32,120 nucleotides of DNA from Gemmatimonadota bacterium (GTDB lineage Bacteria; Latescibacterota; UBA2968; UBA8231). The notes beneath the pieces were generated by a model. It was not told where the DNA came from. It searched no databases and was given only the letters and a program-made list of their open reading frames with translations. Positions 7,584 through 15,349 of this stretch are shown here, piece after piece. Location of the stretch: the NCBI GenBank assembly GCA_018672475.1, contig JABHFS010000144.1:1-32120 (forward strand). Reading direction: 5' to 3'. Each line of letters starts with the position of its first letter. Positions within the stretch are counted from its first letter, which is position 1. Position numbers and translations under genes: made by a program.

Positions 7584-8846
7584 ATGCGCAAAGGGTTGAA
7601 ACCCGGCACTTGGGACGTCTTGGCTCCATTGAGCAATGGGGATTTTGTGCGCCTGTGGTTGGCTAATGGGCTTTGGTGGCAAGCGATGTGGATAGAGATG
7701 ATGGTGTTGGGATGGTTGGCCTTAGAATTGACCGATTCTCCGTGGTGGGTTCAGGTCATCGGTTTTTATCGTTCAATTCCCCTATTGCTTATCGGCTTAT
7801 TCGGCTCGGCAATCACCGACCGGTTTAAGCGTCGTCATTTAGTTTTGACCCTACAAGCGGCGAATGTTGTCGCCGCCCTGTCGTTGGCGTTGTTGCTGTG
7901 GTCTGGCAATCTAAAATTTTGGCATTTATCAGTAGTGGCCTTGGCAATGGGATCCACTTGGGCGTTGGATTGGCCCACGCGCCGAAGCATGATTCCCGAT
8001 TTGGTCGGTAAGGCACAGACCGTAGATGCGATGGTGCTTGAAAATTTCATTCAGGGTTTTACCCGAATTTCCGGACCCTTGGCCGCAGGGTATATTATGG
8101 CGGTTTATGGAAACCTAGGCGCCTTAATTATCCTAGTCGGATTAGGCCTTTTATCGTTGCTATCTCTGTCGGGTTTGAAAACTGATTCGCAAGCGCCGAT
8201 CAAGAGTGTCGGCATTCGTGCGACATGGACCGAAATGAGGCAGGGATGGATCTATATCCGGGAATCGGCACCAATATTGGGTGTCTTTCTCATTACGATT
8301 TTTGTCAATGTATGGGCATTCCCCTATATGAATTTGCTGCCTGTTTTCGCTCGTGATATTTTTGGACAAGGGCCTGAAGGGATGGGATGGTTGGGGGCGG
8401 CAAATGGAGTCGGCGCTTTTATTGGTCTTGGTGTTATTCATTTAGGCCGAAGAAAATTAAGCAACGAATGGCTCTTTATTTCAGGGTCATTGGTGTCGTC
8501 TATAGGGGTTGTTTTTTTTGCGTTAAGTGGAACCTATGAACTTTCGTTATTGATGTTGTTCTGTTCCGGTTTGGGGCAGGCTGGTTTTAGTATAATGCAG
8601 AGCAGTATCATTCTCGTAGAGTCATCGGACGAGATGAGGAGCAGAGCAATGAGCGGGCTGGTTGTCGCCATCGGCGTCGGGCCTTTTGGGCGTTTGCAGA
8701 GTGGGGCGATGGCAGAAGTCTGGGGACCGAGGATAGCGGTCGGGGTGATGGCCGTTATGGCGGCAGTAGGGACCTTGCTTGCGGCCTCTTTGTTCGGGGG
8801 TTTGCACGGAATAAAAAAGCGTGTTGAAAAGGGCTGGAGGAAATGA
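7584..8846 (+). CDS. MFS transporter, drug/enterobactin-exporter-like
   Basis: A 420-residue protein with about 10-12 hydrophobic helices, the length usual for the major facilitator superfamily. The loop after helix 2 carries GSAITDRFKRR at about 74-84, a form of MFS motif A. The N-terminal NGDFVRLWLANGLWWQAMWIEMM and the overall pattern resemble the MFS_3/EntS-type exporters, which move small hydrophobic or siderophore-like molecules by proton antiport. No substrate can be assigned. No strong ribosome binding site is seen just before the ATG. It is divergent from the RidA gene and separated from the next operon by 75 bases that contain a promoter. Confidence 0.82.
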   Translation: MRKGLKPGTWDVLAPLSNGDFVRLWLANGLWWQAMWIEMMVLGWLALELTDSPWWVQVIGFYRSIPLLLIGLFGSAITDRFKRRHLVLTLQAANVVAALSLALLLWSGNLKFWHLSVVALAMGSTWALDWPTRRSMIPDLVGKAQTVDAMVLENFIQGFTRISGPLAAGYIMAVYGNLGALIILVGLGLLSLLSLSGLKTDSQAPIKSVGIRATWTEMRQGWIYIRESAPILGVFLITIFVNVWAFPYMNLLPVFARDIFGQGPEGMGWLGAANGVGAFIGLGVIHLGRRKLSNEWLFISGSLVSSIGVVFFALSGTYELSLLMLFCSGLGQAGFSIMQSSIILVESSDEMRSRAMSGLVVAIGVGPFGRLQSGAMAEVWGPRIAVGVMAVMAAVGTLLAASLFGGLHGIKKRVEKGWRK

Positions 8847-8860
8847 GCGCGGCGATTCGG

Positions 8861-8889
8861 TTGACGGCGTGGGGCAGGGCCTCTATATT
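8861..8889 (+). promoter_or_regulatory. Promoter of the epimerase/LarA-like/SDR operon
   Basis: TTGACG (8861-8866) and TATATT (8884-8889) are separated by the optimal 17 bases, with a predicted start near 8896 and a GAGGTGG ribosome binding site at 8911-8917 before the ATG at 8922. This marks the beginning of a new three-gene transcription unit, separate from the MFS gene. Confidence 0.55.
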
Positions 8890-8921
8890 GCGCGGAGCAA
8901 ACCATAAAGAGAGGTGGAAAT

Positions 8922-9686
8922 ATGCCCGCATCAGCTATTGGCGCACAATTATATACCCTGCGAGACTTCACTAAGACACCTGACGATATACGGCAAACTT
9001 TTGTCAAGGTTCGCGGCCTCGGCTACGAGGCGGTACAAGCTTCGGCTCTTGGTCCCATTGAGCCTGCTGAACTGGCGGCCATAGGCAAAGATGAAGGGTT
9101 GAAGATCGTCGCGACGCATACGAGCTACCAGCGTATTTGCGACGAGGTACAAGCCGTTATCGATGAACACCATACGTGGGGGTGCCGTCACGTGGCCATC
9201 GGAGGTTTGCCGCAGGAATACCGCAACCGCGAGGGTTTTTCTCGTTTTGCCGCCGAATCTTCAGTGGCCGCCAGACCCCTGATCGACGCTGGATTGACCT
9301 TCAGTTATCACAACCACAGTTTTGAACTCGAACGCTTTGATGGGCGGACGGGGTTAGAGATTCTCTGTGAGGAAAGTGATCCCGACGTTTTTTCCTTTGA
9401 GATCGATACCTATTGGATACAACACGGCGGCGGAAACCCCGTCACCTGGTTGGAGAGGCTAAGAGAGCGAATGCATATCGTGCATTTGAAAGACATGGCC
9501 ATGGATGGATCCAAGCAGCTGTACGCTGAGGTTGGTGAAGGCAATCTGGAATGGGAGCCTATAATTGCCGCCTGTAAAAAAGCGGGAGTCGAGTGGTATT
9601 TGATTGAGCAAGATACTTGTCAGACCGATCCATTCGATTGTTTGGGGCTGAGCCTGCGTAACTTGCGTGCAATGGGGTTGACTTAA
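8922..9686 (+). CDS. Sugar phosphate isomerase/epimerase-type TIM barrel
   Basis: A 254-residue protein of the xylose isomerase-like TIM-barrel family (AP endonuclease 2 fold). The expected metal-binding set is visible: the Glu in YHNHSFE (about 135), the Asp in EIDTYWIQHGG (162), the His in VHLKDM (188) and the Glu in LIEQD (229). The VGEGNLEW segment at about 204-211 is also typical. Such enzymes isomerise or epimerise sugars, keto-inositols or their acids, using a divalent metal in the cytoplasm. It is the first gene of an operon with a LarA-like protein (9-base gap) and an SDR dehydrogenase, which points to catabolism of a sugar acid or polyol. The exact substrate is unknown. Confidence 0.85.
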   Translation: MPASAIGAQLYTLRDFTKTPDDIRQTFVKVRGLGYEAVQASALGPIEPAELAAIGKDEGLKIVATHTSYQRICDEVQAVIDEHHTWGCRHVAIGGLPQEYRNREGFSRFAAESSVAARPLIDAGLTFSYHNHSFELERFDGRTGLEILCEESDPDVFSFEIDTYWIQHGGGNPVTWLERLRERMHIVHLKDMAMDGSKQLYAEVGEGNLEWEPIIAACKKAGVEWYLIEQDTCQTDPFDCLGLSLRNLRAMGLT

Positions 9687-9695
9687 GGAGGCTAC

Positions 9696-10877
9696 ATGCA
9701 AGAGGTCTTTGTTCCCTGGGGAGTATGGTACTGCGATACCTCTTTTAAGTTTGAGTTTCCAGAGGAATGGGAGATATCTGTCCACCATATGCAGGGGGGC
9801 GAAGATATCGGTGACGAAGGCATTCGCAGGGCAATGCGAGAATCGATTGCAGCACCTGCTCTGAGGGAATTTGCCAAGGGCAAATCCTCTGCGGCGATTC
9901 TGATCGACGACCTGTCTCGGCCGACTCCGTCGTTTCGCCTGTTGCCCTATGTCATCGAGGAGTTGGCAGCAGCCGGTATAGCCCGTGACGACGTGAAAAT
10001 AATTTGTGCCCTGGCGGCCCACCGGCCGTTGACGCGTGACGATCTGATCAAAAAGGTTGGGCTGGATATTGTCGAAAATATGCAGGTGCTCAACCACAAT
10101 GCCTATGAGAATTTAGAATTTATCGGCTATTCTAGCCGCGGGGTGCCGATATGGGTTAATCGAGATTTGACTTCTTGTGAAGTTCGTATCGCGATGGGGA
10201 TGATTACGCCGCGGGGCGGGATGTTCGGTGGTGGGGCTAAATTGCTTATCCCTGGAGCCTGTGGGCAACAGACGATAATGCTCAACCACCGGCATATCCA
10301 CGAGGGGTTCCGAGACCACCTATCCGAAGTGGCGAAGATGGCCGGAGTTGATTATATCGTCAATCCGTTGCTCAATGAGCGTTTGGATATTATGGCCTTG
10401 GTTGCGGGGGACACCGACGCCGCTTTCGACTATGGGTGCGATTTAGCGCGTAACCTTTATGCGACTGAAACGCCGGACGCTTTTGATATTGGCATTTTCA
10501 ATGCCTTCCCCAAGGATACCGAGCTTTGCCAAGCAGGATTGGCGATGACGGCTTTGGGGGGGACTAAGAAAACCCCCTTTAATGAAAATTCTACGACCGT
10601 TTTATGCTCGGCCAGCCCGGAGGGTTTGGGTTGGCATTCGGTATTGGGGCCAGGAACCGCGCTGCGGGGGAAAGCCAACCCACCAGCACGGCGAACATTG
10701 CTTTTTTCCCCCGGAGTCAATAAGTGGGACGCGATTTCATTATTTGGTGAAGGGGTGATATTCTGTAAAACTTGGGCAGAGGTCTTGCTTGAACTACAAA
10801 AACACCATGGAGCAGGCGCGAAGGTGTCGGTCTTTCCGGCCGGCGCTTTGCAACGGCCGGCCGACGCGGATTATTAA
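9696..10877 (+). CDS. LarA-like (lactate racemase family, DUF2088) protein
   Basis: A 393-residue LarA-family protein. LIDDLSRPTPS at about 69-79 corresponds to the family's 'DDxTRPTP' motif, and ALAAHRPLT at 105-113 carries the His aligned with catalytic His108 of lactate racemase. The segment GGGAKLLIPG at about 178-187 holds Lys182, aligned with the Lys184 that tethers the nickel-pincer cofactor. The histidine aligned with His174 is replaced: the protein reads ITPRGGMFGGGAK, with Arg173 and a one-residue deletion. NHRHIH follows at about 197-202. LarA homologues racemise or epimerise 2-hydroxy acids with a nickel-pincer nucleotide made by LarB/C/E, none of which is in the window. Neighbours suggest a sugar-acid substrate. 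It starts 9 bases after the epimerase, behind an AAGGAGG ribosome binding site. Confidence 0.82.
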   Translation: MQEVFVPWGVWYCDTSFKFEFPEEWEISVHHMQGGEDIGDEGIRRAMRESIAAPALREFAKGKSSAAILIDDLSRPTPSFRLLPYVIEELAAAGIARDDVKIICALAAHRPLTRDDLIKKVGLDIVENMQVLNHNAYENLEFIGYSSRGVPIWVNRDLTSCEVRIAMGMITPRGGMFGGGAKLLIPGACGQQTIMLNHRHIHEGFRDHLSEVAKMAGVDYIVNPLLNERLDIMALVAGDTDAAFDYGCDLARNLYATETPDAFDIGIFNAFPKDTELCQAGLAMTALGGTKKTPFNENSTTVLCSASPEGLGWHSVLGPGTALRGKANPPARRTLLFSPGVNKWDAISLFGEGVIFCKTWAEVLLELQKHHGAGAKVSVFPAGALQRPADADY

Positions 10878-10889
10878 CAAGGAGAGAAG

Positions 10890-11666
10890 ATGCCACCTTT
10901 AGCTCGTTTTGCATTGGATGAAAAAGTTGTGATAGTCACCGGGGCCGGTCGTGGCCTTGGTCGGACGATGGCTTTGGAGTGTTTTCAATCAGGTGCCAAA
11001 GTCGCTGTGGGCAGTCGCACCACGGGCGAATTGGAAACCTTGGCTGCTGAAATAGAAGCGGGGGGAGGGGAGTGTTTTTACCATCCATTAGACGTAACCG
11101 ACGTGGGGTCTATTCAGGCTTTTATGGATGCGGTGATCGCTCACTATGGACGGATCGATGTGCTCGTCAACAATGCCGGCTACAACAAAATTGGCAAGAT
11201 TCTGGATTGCGATGAGGAATTATATGATCTAATCCTCGACGCCAATTTGAAGAATGTATTTTTTTGCAGCCAAATTGCCGCCCGACAGATGATTGCCCAA
11301 GGAGATGGCGGTAATATTGTAAATATCTCCTCTCAAGCCGGAGTTGTCGGTGCGCCGGAAAGAGGGCCATATTCTGGGGCAAAAGGCGGGGTTAACAATC
11401 TGACCAAGACCATGGCCGCCGAGTGGGCGGAATACAAAATTCGGGTCAATGCTGTGGCTCCGACGGTGACCCGGTCTCCTTTGGCGGAAGCGGCGATGGA
11501 GGCAAGTGCCGCTTTTTCTGATGCGGTGAAAACAAAGAATCTATTGCGCGGTGCTTTAGCCGAACCAGAGGAGATGTCCGCTCCAGTCATCTTTCTGGCC
11601 TCCGAAGCGGCTTCGATGATTACCGGCCATACGCTCGTCGTCGACGGAGGCTGGACCATAATCTGA
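10890..11666 (+). CDS. SDR-family NAD(P)-dependent oxidoreductase
   Basis: A 258-residue classical short-chain dehydrogenase/reductase. The cofactor motif TGAGRGLG is at 17-24, NNAG at 94-97, the catalytic Ser at about 148 in NISSQAG, and Tyr161/Lys165 in YSGAKGG. The closing HTLVVDGGWTI is the usual C-terminal signature. The family includes gluconate 5-dehydrogenases and 3-oxoacyl-ACP reductases. Next to an epimerase and a LarA-like protein, a sugar-acid or polyol dehydrogenase is the better guess. It begins 12 bases after the LarA-like stop codon with an AAGGAGAG ribosome binding site and is the last gene of the operon. A 13-bp perfect hairpin follows 33 bases after its stop. Confidence 0.9.
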   Translation: MPPLARFALDEKVVIVTGAGRGLGRTMALECFQSGAKVAVGSRTTGELETLAAEIEAGGGECFYHPLDVTDVGSIQAFMDAVIAHYGRIDVLVNNAGYNKIGKILDCDEELYDLILDANLKNVFFCSQIAARQMIAQGDGGNIVNISSQAGVVGAPERGPYSGAKGGVNNLTKTMAAEWAEYKIRVNAVAPTVTRSPLAEAAMEASAAFSDAVKTKNLLRGALAEPEEMSAPVIFLASEAASMITGHTLVVDGGWTII

Positions 11667-11687
11667 TCAAAGACAAGTTATACCATC

Positions 11688-11955
11688 TCAAGCTCCGCGA
11701 CGAAGCCCAGATTCCCCATTGATCTGGGCTTCGTTCGTCATACCCATCACAATGGGCATGGACCCCCGGGGTAACCCCCATGCTGTAGCACCTACCGCGC
11801 GCATTTTTCCCTGTTTCTTATACTCGGATAGAACATCCATCGGGCCTCGTATTTTCCCCGGCCATTGCTCGCTCATCATACAGTGCAAGAGCACGATGTC
11901 GATATAGTCCGTCGCCCAATTCGCCTAAGAACCGGCCGAGGTCGGTGGGGTTTAT
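11688..11955 (-). pseudogene. Aldo/keto reductase remnant
   Basis: On the minus strand the translation TDYIDIVLLHCMMSEQW, followed by a helix ending in a KKQGKMRAVGAT-like strand, matches the central part of aldo/keto reductases of the kind found beside sugar catabolic genes. Just upstream, RFLGELG continues the family (normally 'RF..ELGTDYID') but in another frame: a net one-base shift near 11913 and an in-frame TAG at 11925-11927 break it. The fragment covers about 90 of the usual 300 or more codons and lacks the N-terminal barrel and catalytic tetrad. It lies downstream of the M42 gene on the same strand. Confidence 0.65.
11700..11734. terminator. 13-bp perfect hairpin after the SDR operon
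   Basis: ACGAAGCCCAGAT (11700-11712) is mirrored by ATCTGGGCTTCGT (11722-11734) around a 9-base loop. It lies 33 bases after the SDR stop codon. The bases after it (TCGTCATACC) are not a T tract, so it may be a 3'-end protecting hairpin or a weak bidirectional terminator. It also falls inside the decayed aldo/keto reductase frame. Confidence 0.45.
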
Positions 11956-11970
11956 CGCGGTAGTGCTCTT

Positions 11971-13095
11971 TTAGGGGTGATCTAATTTAGTACGATACTT
12001 CTGCAAACGGCTTGTGAGCATCGCATCCAACTTAGATCCGGATTGTTCTGTGGCAGGACCGATGCCTTGTTGGGCAAGGTGGGTCAGCAGTTGTACTAAT
12101 CTTTGTGCATCGCGCAGGTCGATATTTTCTGCTGCCAGCTTTTTACCTGGGCTAGCGTTGTGGTAATTGCCCAAGGGGAGGGCGACGGCACCGCTACGGT
12201 AGCCTGCTTGCATGAGGGCTGTCGCTTCACATGCCCCACTGTCCATTAACTTTCGCTGATAGTTGAAGTTTGCATCTGCTTCTCTGAGATCGTCGGCAAG
12301 AGCAGTGAGTCCTCCACTGATTTGCGGGTCAAATATCGATATCCGATCGCCGACCCGGACGATGGGGCCGGCGCCTTGTGTTGCACCCGCTTTGACGGAG
12401 GAGCATTCGATATTGATATAGAAGGCTCGACGGCGGGTAAACTTGTTTTCTATGGCGGCGAGCATACCGACAAACCCCACTTCCTCAGCCCGAGTTAACA
12501 AGAGGCTGGCTCGGGCCGATGAACGCTGTTGGTGCAATTGATCGAGGACGCTAAGACCTACGCTTGCACCGGCTAAATCGTCGAGGGCTCTACCGCTTAG
12601 GCGGTTACCTCGTAACGTAAGGGGGGGGACATCCCACATGGCGAAAGTTCCAGGACCCCCACTGCAATTGCTCGTTGATTCTATTTCGAGCAGGGGGTAA
12701 CGGGCTCCCTTTACTGGCGTAGTGTCGATTATTTTCCCCCGCCAACCGCGTTGAGTCGCCGGACGATGCAGATCGTAAATCTTAACATCGGATTTTAACG
12801 CCTGGGATAGATCGACCCCACCCAATATCTGGAATAGCGATCGGCCTGGAGCGAGCGTCTCCTGCCATATTAGACCCGGATGGTCTAGGTGGGCGGTCAT
12901 CACTAGCAGGTCGCCCTGTTTTTGATTACCTCCGTCGTAGAGCAAAAACAGATTGCCATGAGGGTCGGAGCTCAGTTTTACCTTCGGCCTTTTCGCGCAA
13001 AAAGAGCGCACATGGTCTAGGGCAAAATGCTCGTGAAAGGGCGCGGTGGGCACACGGCAAAGAGATCTGGCTATATCGATAAATTGAGTTGGCAT
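11971..13095 (-). CDS. M42-family aminopeptidase/endoglucanase-like metallopeptidase
   Basis: A 374-residue protein from the ATG at 13095; an in-frame TTG at 13131 would add 12 residues but has no better ribosome binding site. The metal ligands of M42 tetrahedral aminopeptidases can be placed: His69 and Asp71 in AHLDHPG, Asp172 in RALDDLAG, the Glu204/Glu205 pair in TRAEEVGFVG, Glu230 in INIECSS (Asp in many members) and His312 in GNYHNAS. Spacing fits the family, which has a length of about 350. M42 enzymes trim peptides in the cytoplasm using two zinc or cobalt ions. It is transcribed towards the aldo/keto reductase remnant and is divergent from the large membrane-protein operon. Specificity is unknown. 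Confidence 0.85.
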   Translation of the reverse strand: MPTQFIDIARSLCRVPTAPFHEHFALDHVRSFCAKRPKVKLSSDPHGNLFLLYDGGNQKQGDLLVMTAHLDHPGLIWQETLAPGRSLFQILGGVDLSQALKSDVKIYDLHRPATQRGWRGKIIDTTPVKGARYPLLEIESTSNCSGGPGTFAMWDVPPLTLRGNRLSGRALDDLAGASVGLSVLDQLHQQRSSARASLLLTRAEEVGFVGMLAAIENKFTRRRAFYINIECSSVKAGATQGAGPIVRVGDRISIFDPQISGGLTALADDLREADANFNYQRKLMDSGACEATALMQAGYRSGAVALPLGNYHNASPGKKLAAENIDLRDAQRLVQLLTHLAQQGIGPATEQSGSKLDAMLTSRLQKYRTKLDHP

Positions 13096-13195
13096 AGTGG
13101 GGAAAAAGTGAAAGAAGTTGTTCGCTGTCAAGTCGCGTTGCTATGTGCGGCTAAGTCGCTTAATTTCAACCGGGTAACTCCCAAAGGAGATCGTC

Positions 13196-15349
13196 TTGAA
13201 AAGATCTTTACCCGTTGCGTACAAAGGCCACTTGGCCGGCCGCAGTCAAGCTATCCTTGCGCAACCCGGCCGTCAACAACTGACGATGCGCGTTTTTTGG
13301 GTGGGTGGGTTTCTCAGTTTTTTTCTCGCAATAGCCGCGCCCTATGGCAATATGATCATTCGCGGTTCATATATGGCCCTGGATTTTAGTACGCCCGGTG
13401 CCATTTTTTTATTTTTGCTGCTTATAGGTTTTATCAATGTCCTATTCAAAATGACTTCAACAACCCCAATGGCCTTATGCTGGGCTTTGGGGAGTTTGTT
13501 GGCCTATGGCTATTATTACGGATGGGTAGAAAAGGCGGATCTTTTCGCACCAGGCTTTATATTTGCAACCTTCCTCTTGTTTTCATCGCTGATCAACCTC
13601 GGGTTGATATTAGTCGGCCGGACCATGGTGCTGAACCGGGCCGAATTAATCCTGGTCTATGTCATGTTGCTGATCGTCTCAGCCCTTTGCACCATGGGGT
13701 TGAGTGAGCAAATCCTGCCGATGATTACGGCGGTGTTTTATTATGCCTCGCCGCAGAACAAGTGGCGCGAGATTCTTTTTCCGCATTTCTCCAGTCACCA
13801 AGTGCTTGTCGATGATGGGCTAGATGGTAAGACTTTTTATGAAGGGCTATCTCCAGGCGAGGAAATACCCTATGGAGCTTGGGCAGAACCTCTGGCGTGG
13901 TGGGCGGTCTTTTTATTGGCTTTGTACGGGACAATGATCGCGATATCGGTCATCGTGCGCCGGCAGTGGATCGAGCGAGAGCGCTTGCCCTTTCCCCTGA
14001 CTCAGGTCGCTTTGACGATGGTCAGAGGGGAAGGGGGTGCTAAGGTAAACGATTTTTTTAAGCAGGGTGCGATGTGGGCGGGTTTTAGTCTGCCGATGTT
14101 CTTCGGTAGCCTTCAGGCATTACACAGATATGACGCAATGTTCCCTGCTATTTCACTAAATTGGTGGGCTACGCTATTTGGCAAACAGACTCTGCAGCTT
14201 TCGGTGAGTTTTGCCATGATCGGCTTTTCCTATTTTATCAATGCTAATATAGCCGCGGGCATATGGCTCTTTCACTTATTATCCAAGTTCGAAAAGGAAT
14301 TGTTCTTAATTGCTGGCTTGAAATCCGAGCAGAAGATCGTATATGGCGTGGCGGGTTTTCCGCTAATGGCCTACCAGGGATGCGGTGCCCTAATCGCGAT
14401 GGTATTGCTCGGTCTATGGGTGGGGCGTTCCCATTTCGCCGACGTTTTTAAAAAGGCGTTCGGTCGAGCTCCAGATGTGGATGACAGCGACGAAATATTG
14501 CCCTACAGATGGGCGGTAGGACTACTGGTGGGCGGGGTAACGATAATGGCGGCCTGGTTGTGGCTAATGGGAACCCCAGGATGGGTCGCTGTGGTTTTTG
14601 TGCTTTTGGCTTTGCTGATTTTCCTAGGAATAACGCGTATTGTCGCCGAAGCGGGGCTTGCGGCTGTTCGTTCGCCGATGATAGCACCCGACCTTGTCAT
14701 CATGGGGTTGGGGACTAATATTGTGGGACAGGCCGGCGTTTGGAATCTTTCCCTGGCCTATATTTGGGCGGCGGACGTGCGGGTATTTGTAATGGCGACC
14801 TGTATGAATGGGCTGAGGTTGATACAGGAGATGGAACCTAGATTGCGGCGACAGGTGTTTACAGCCATCCTTCTCGCCCTTTTTATCGGGGCCTTGGGTT
14901 CGTTTTGGATGATTTTTCACATGGCGTATCAGCATGGAGGGGTTAACTTAAATAGTTGGTTTTTTAAAGGGGGACCCGAAGTCGCCTATAATAATGCCCT
15001 GCGAAATATCGAACCGGCGGGTGTTTATTGGCCGGGGCTAGGTTTTTTTACTGGTGGAGGGGTATTGATGGTGGCCATGATGTGGGCTCGCCAGCGATTT
15101 GTGTGGTGGCCGGTGCATCCGATCGGTTTTCCCATCGGTGCAAATGGGATGCTCAATTCGGTATGGTTCAGCGTCTTTTTGGCTTGGTGTTTAAAAAAGT
15201 TGATCTTGCGATTTGGCGGAGTGGCTCTTTATCACCGCAGTCAGGCCTTTTTTCTCGGTTTGATATGCGGGCAAGTTTCCTGTAATGGAGTTTGGTTGAT
15301 TGTAGATTATTTCACGGGTAAGGTCGGGAACAGTATCTTCAACTTATGA
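13196..15349 (+). CDS. DUF6785-family polytopic membrane protein
   Basis: A 717-residue protein with about 14-16 hydrophobic helices. NRAELILVYVMLLIVSALC, then a stretch with YYASPQNKWREILFPHF, and then RRQWIERERLPFPLTQVALT follow the order and wording of DUF6785/DUF6784 proteins, which are large and mostly uncharacterised and look related to oligopeptide-transporter (OPT) membrane proteins. The start is TTG at 13196, chosen because an AAAGGAGA ribosome binding site ends five bases before it. The N-terminal 30 residues are cytoplasmic and basic. The stop codon overlaps the next start as ATGA, so the next gene is translationally coupled. A transport or scaffold role in the envelope is inferred; no substrate can be named. 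Confidence 0.8.
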   Translation: MKRSLPVAYKGHLAGRSQAILAQPGRQQLTMRVFWVGGFLSFFLAIAAPYGNMIIRGSYMALDFSTPGAIFLFLLLIGFINVLFKMTSTTPMALCWALGSLLAYGYYYGWVEKADLFAPGFIFATFLLFSSLINLGLILVGRTMVLNRAELILVYVMLLIVSALCTMGLSEQILPMITAVFYYASPQNKWREILFPHFSSHQVLVDDGLDGKTFYEGLSPGEEIPYGAWAEPLAWWAVFLLALYGTMIAISVIVRRQWIERERLPFPLTQVALTMVRGEGGAKVNDFFKQGAMWAGFSLPMFFGSLQALHRYDAMFPAISLNWWATLFGKQTLQLSVSFAMIGFSYFINANIAAGIWLFHLLSKFEKELFLIAGLKSEQKIVYGVAGFPLMAYQGCGALIAMVLLGLWVGRSHFADVFKKAFGRAPDVDDSDEILPYRWAVGLLVGGVTIMAAWLWLMGTPGWVAVVFVLLALLIFLGITRIVAEAGLAAVRSPMIAPDLVIMGLGTNIVGQAGVWNLSLAYIWAADVRVFVMATCMNGLRLIQEMEPRLRRQVFTAILLALFIGALGSFWMIFHMAYQHGGVNLNSWFFKGGPEVAYNNALRNIEPAGVYWPGLGFFTGGGVLMVAMMWARQRFVWWPVHPIGFPIGANGMLNSVWFSVFLAWCLKKLILRFGGVALYHRSQAFFLGLICGQVSCNGVWLIVDYFTGKVGNSIFNL

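Noticed and set aside
11740..11790. GC-rich dyad (GCATGG...CCATGC) around CCCCCGGGG
   Set aside because: The arms are only six bases, are imperfectly placed, and fall inside the decayed aldo/keto reductase; the 13-bp hairpin at 11700-11734 is the better structure.
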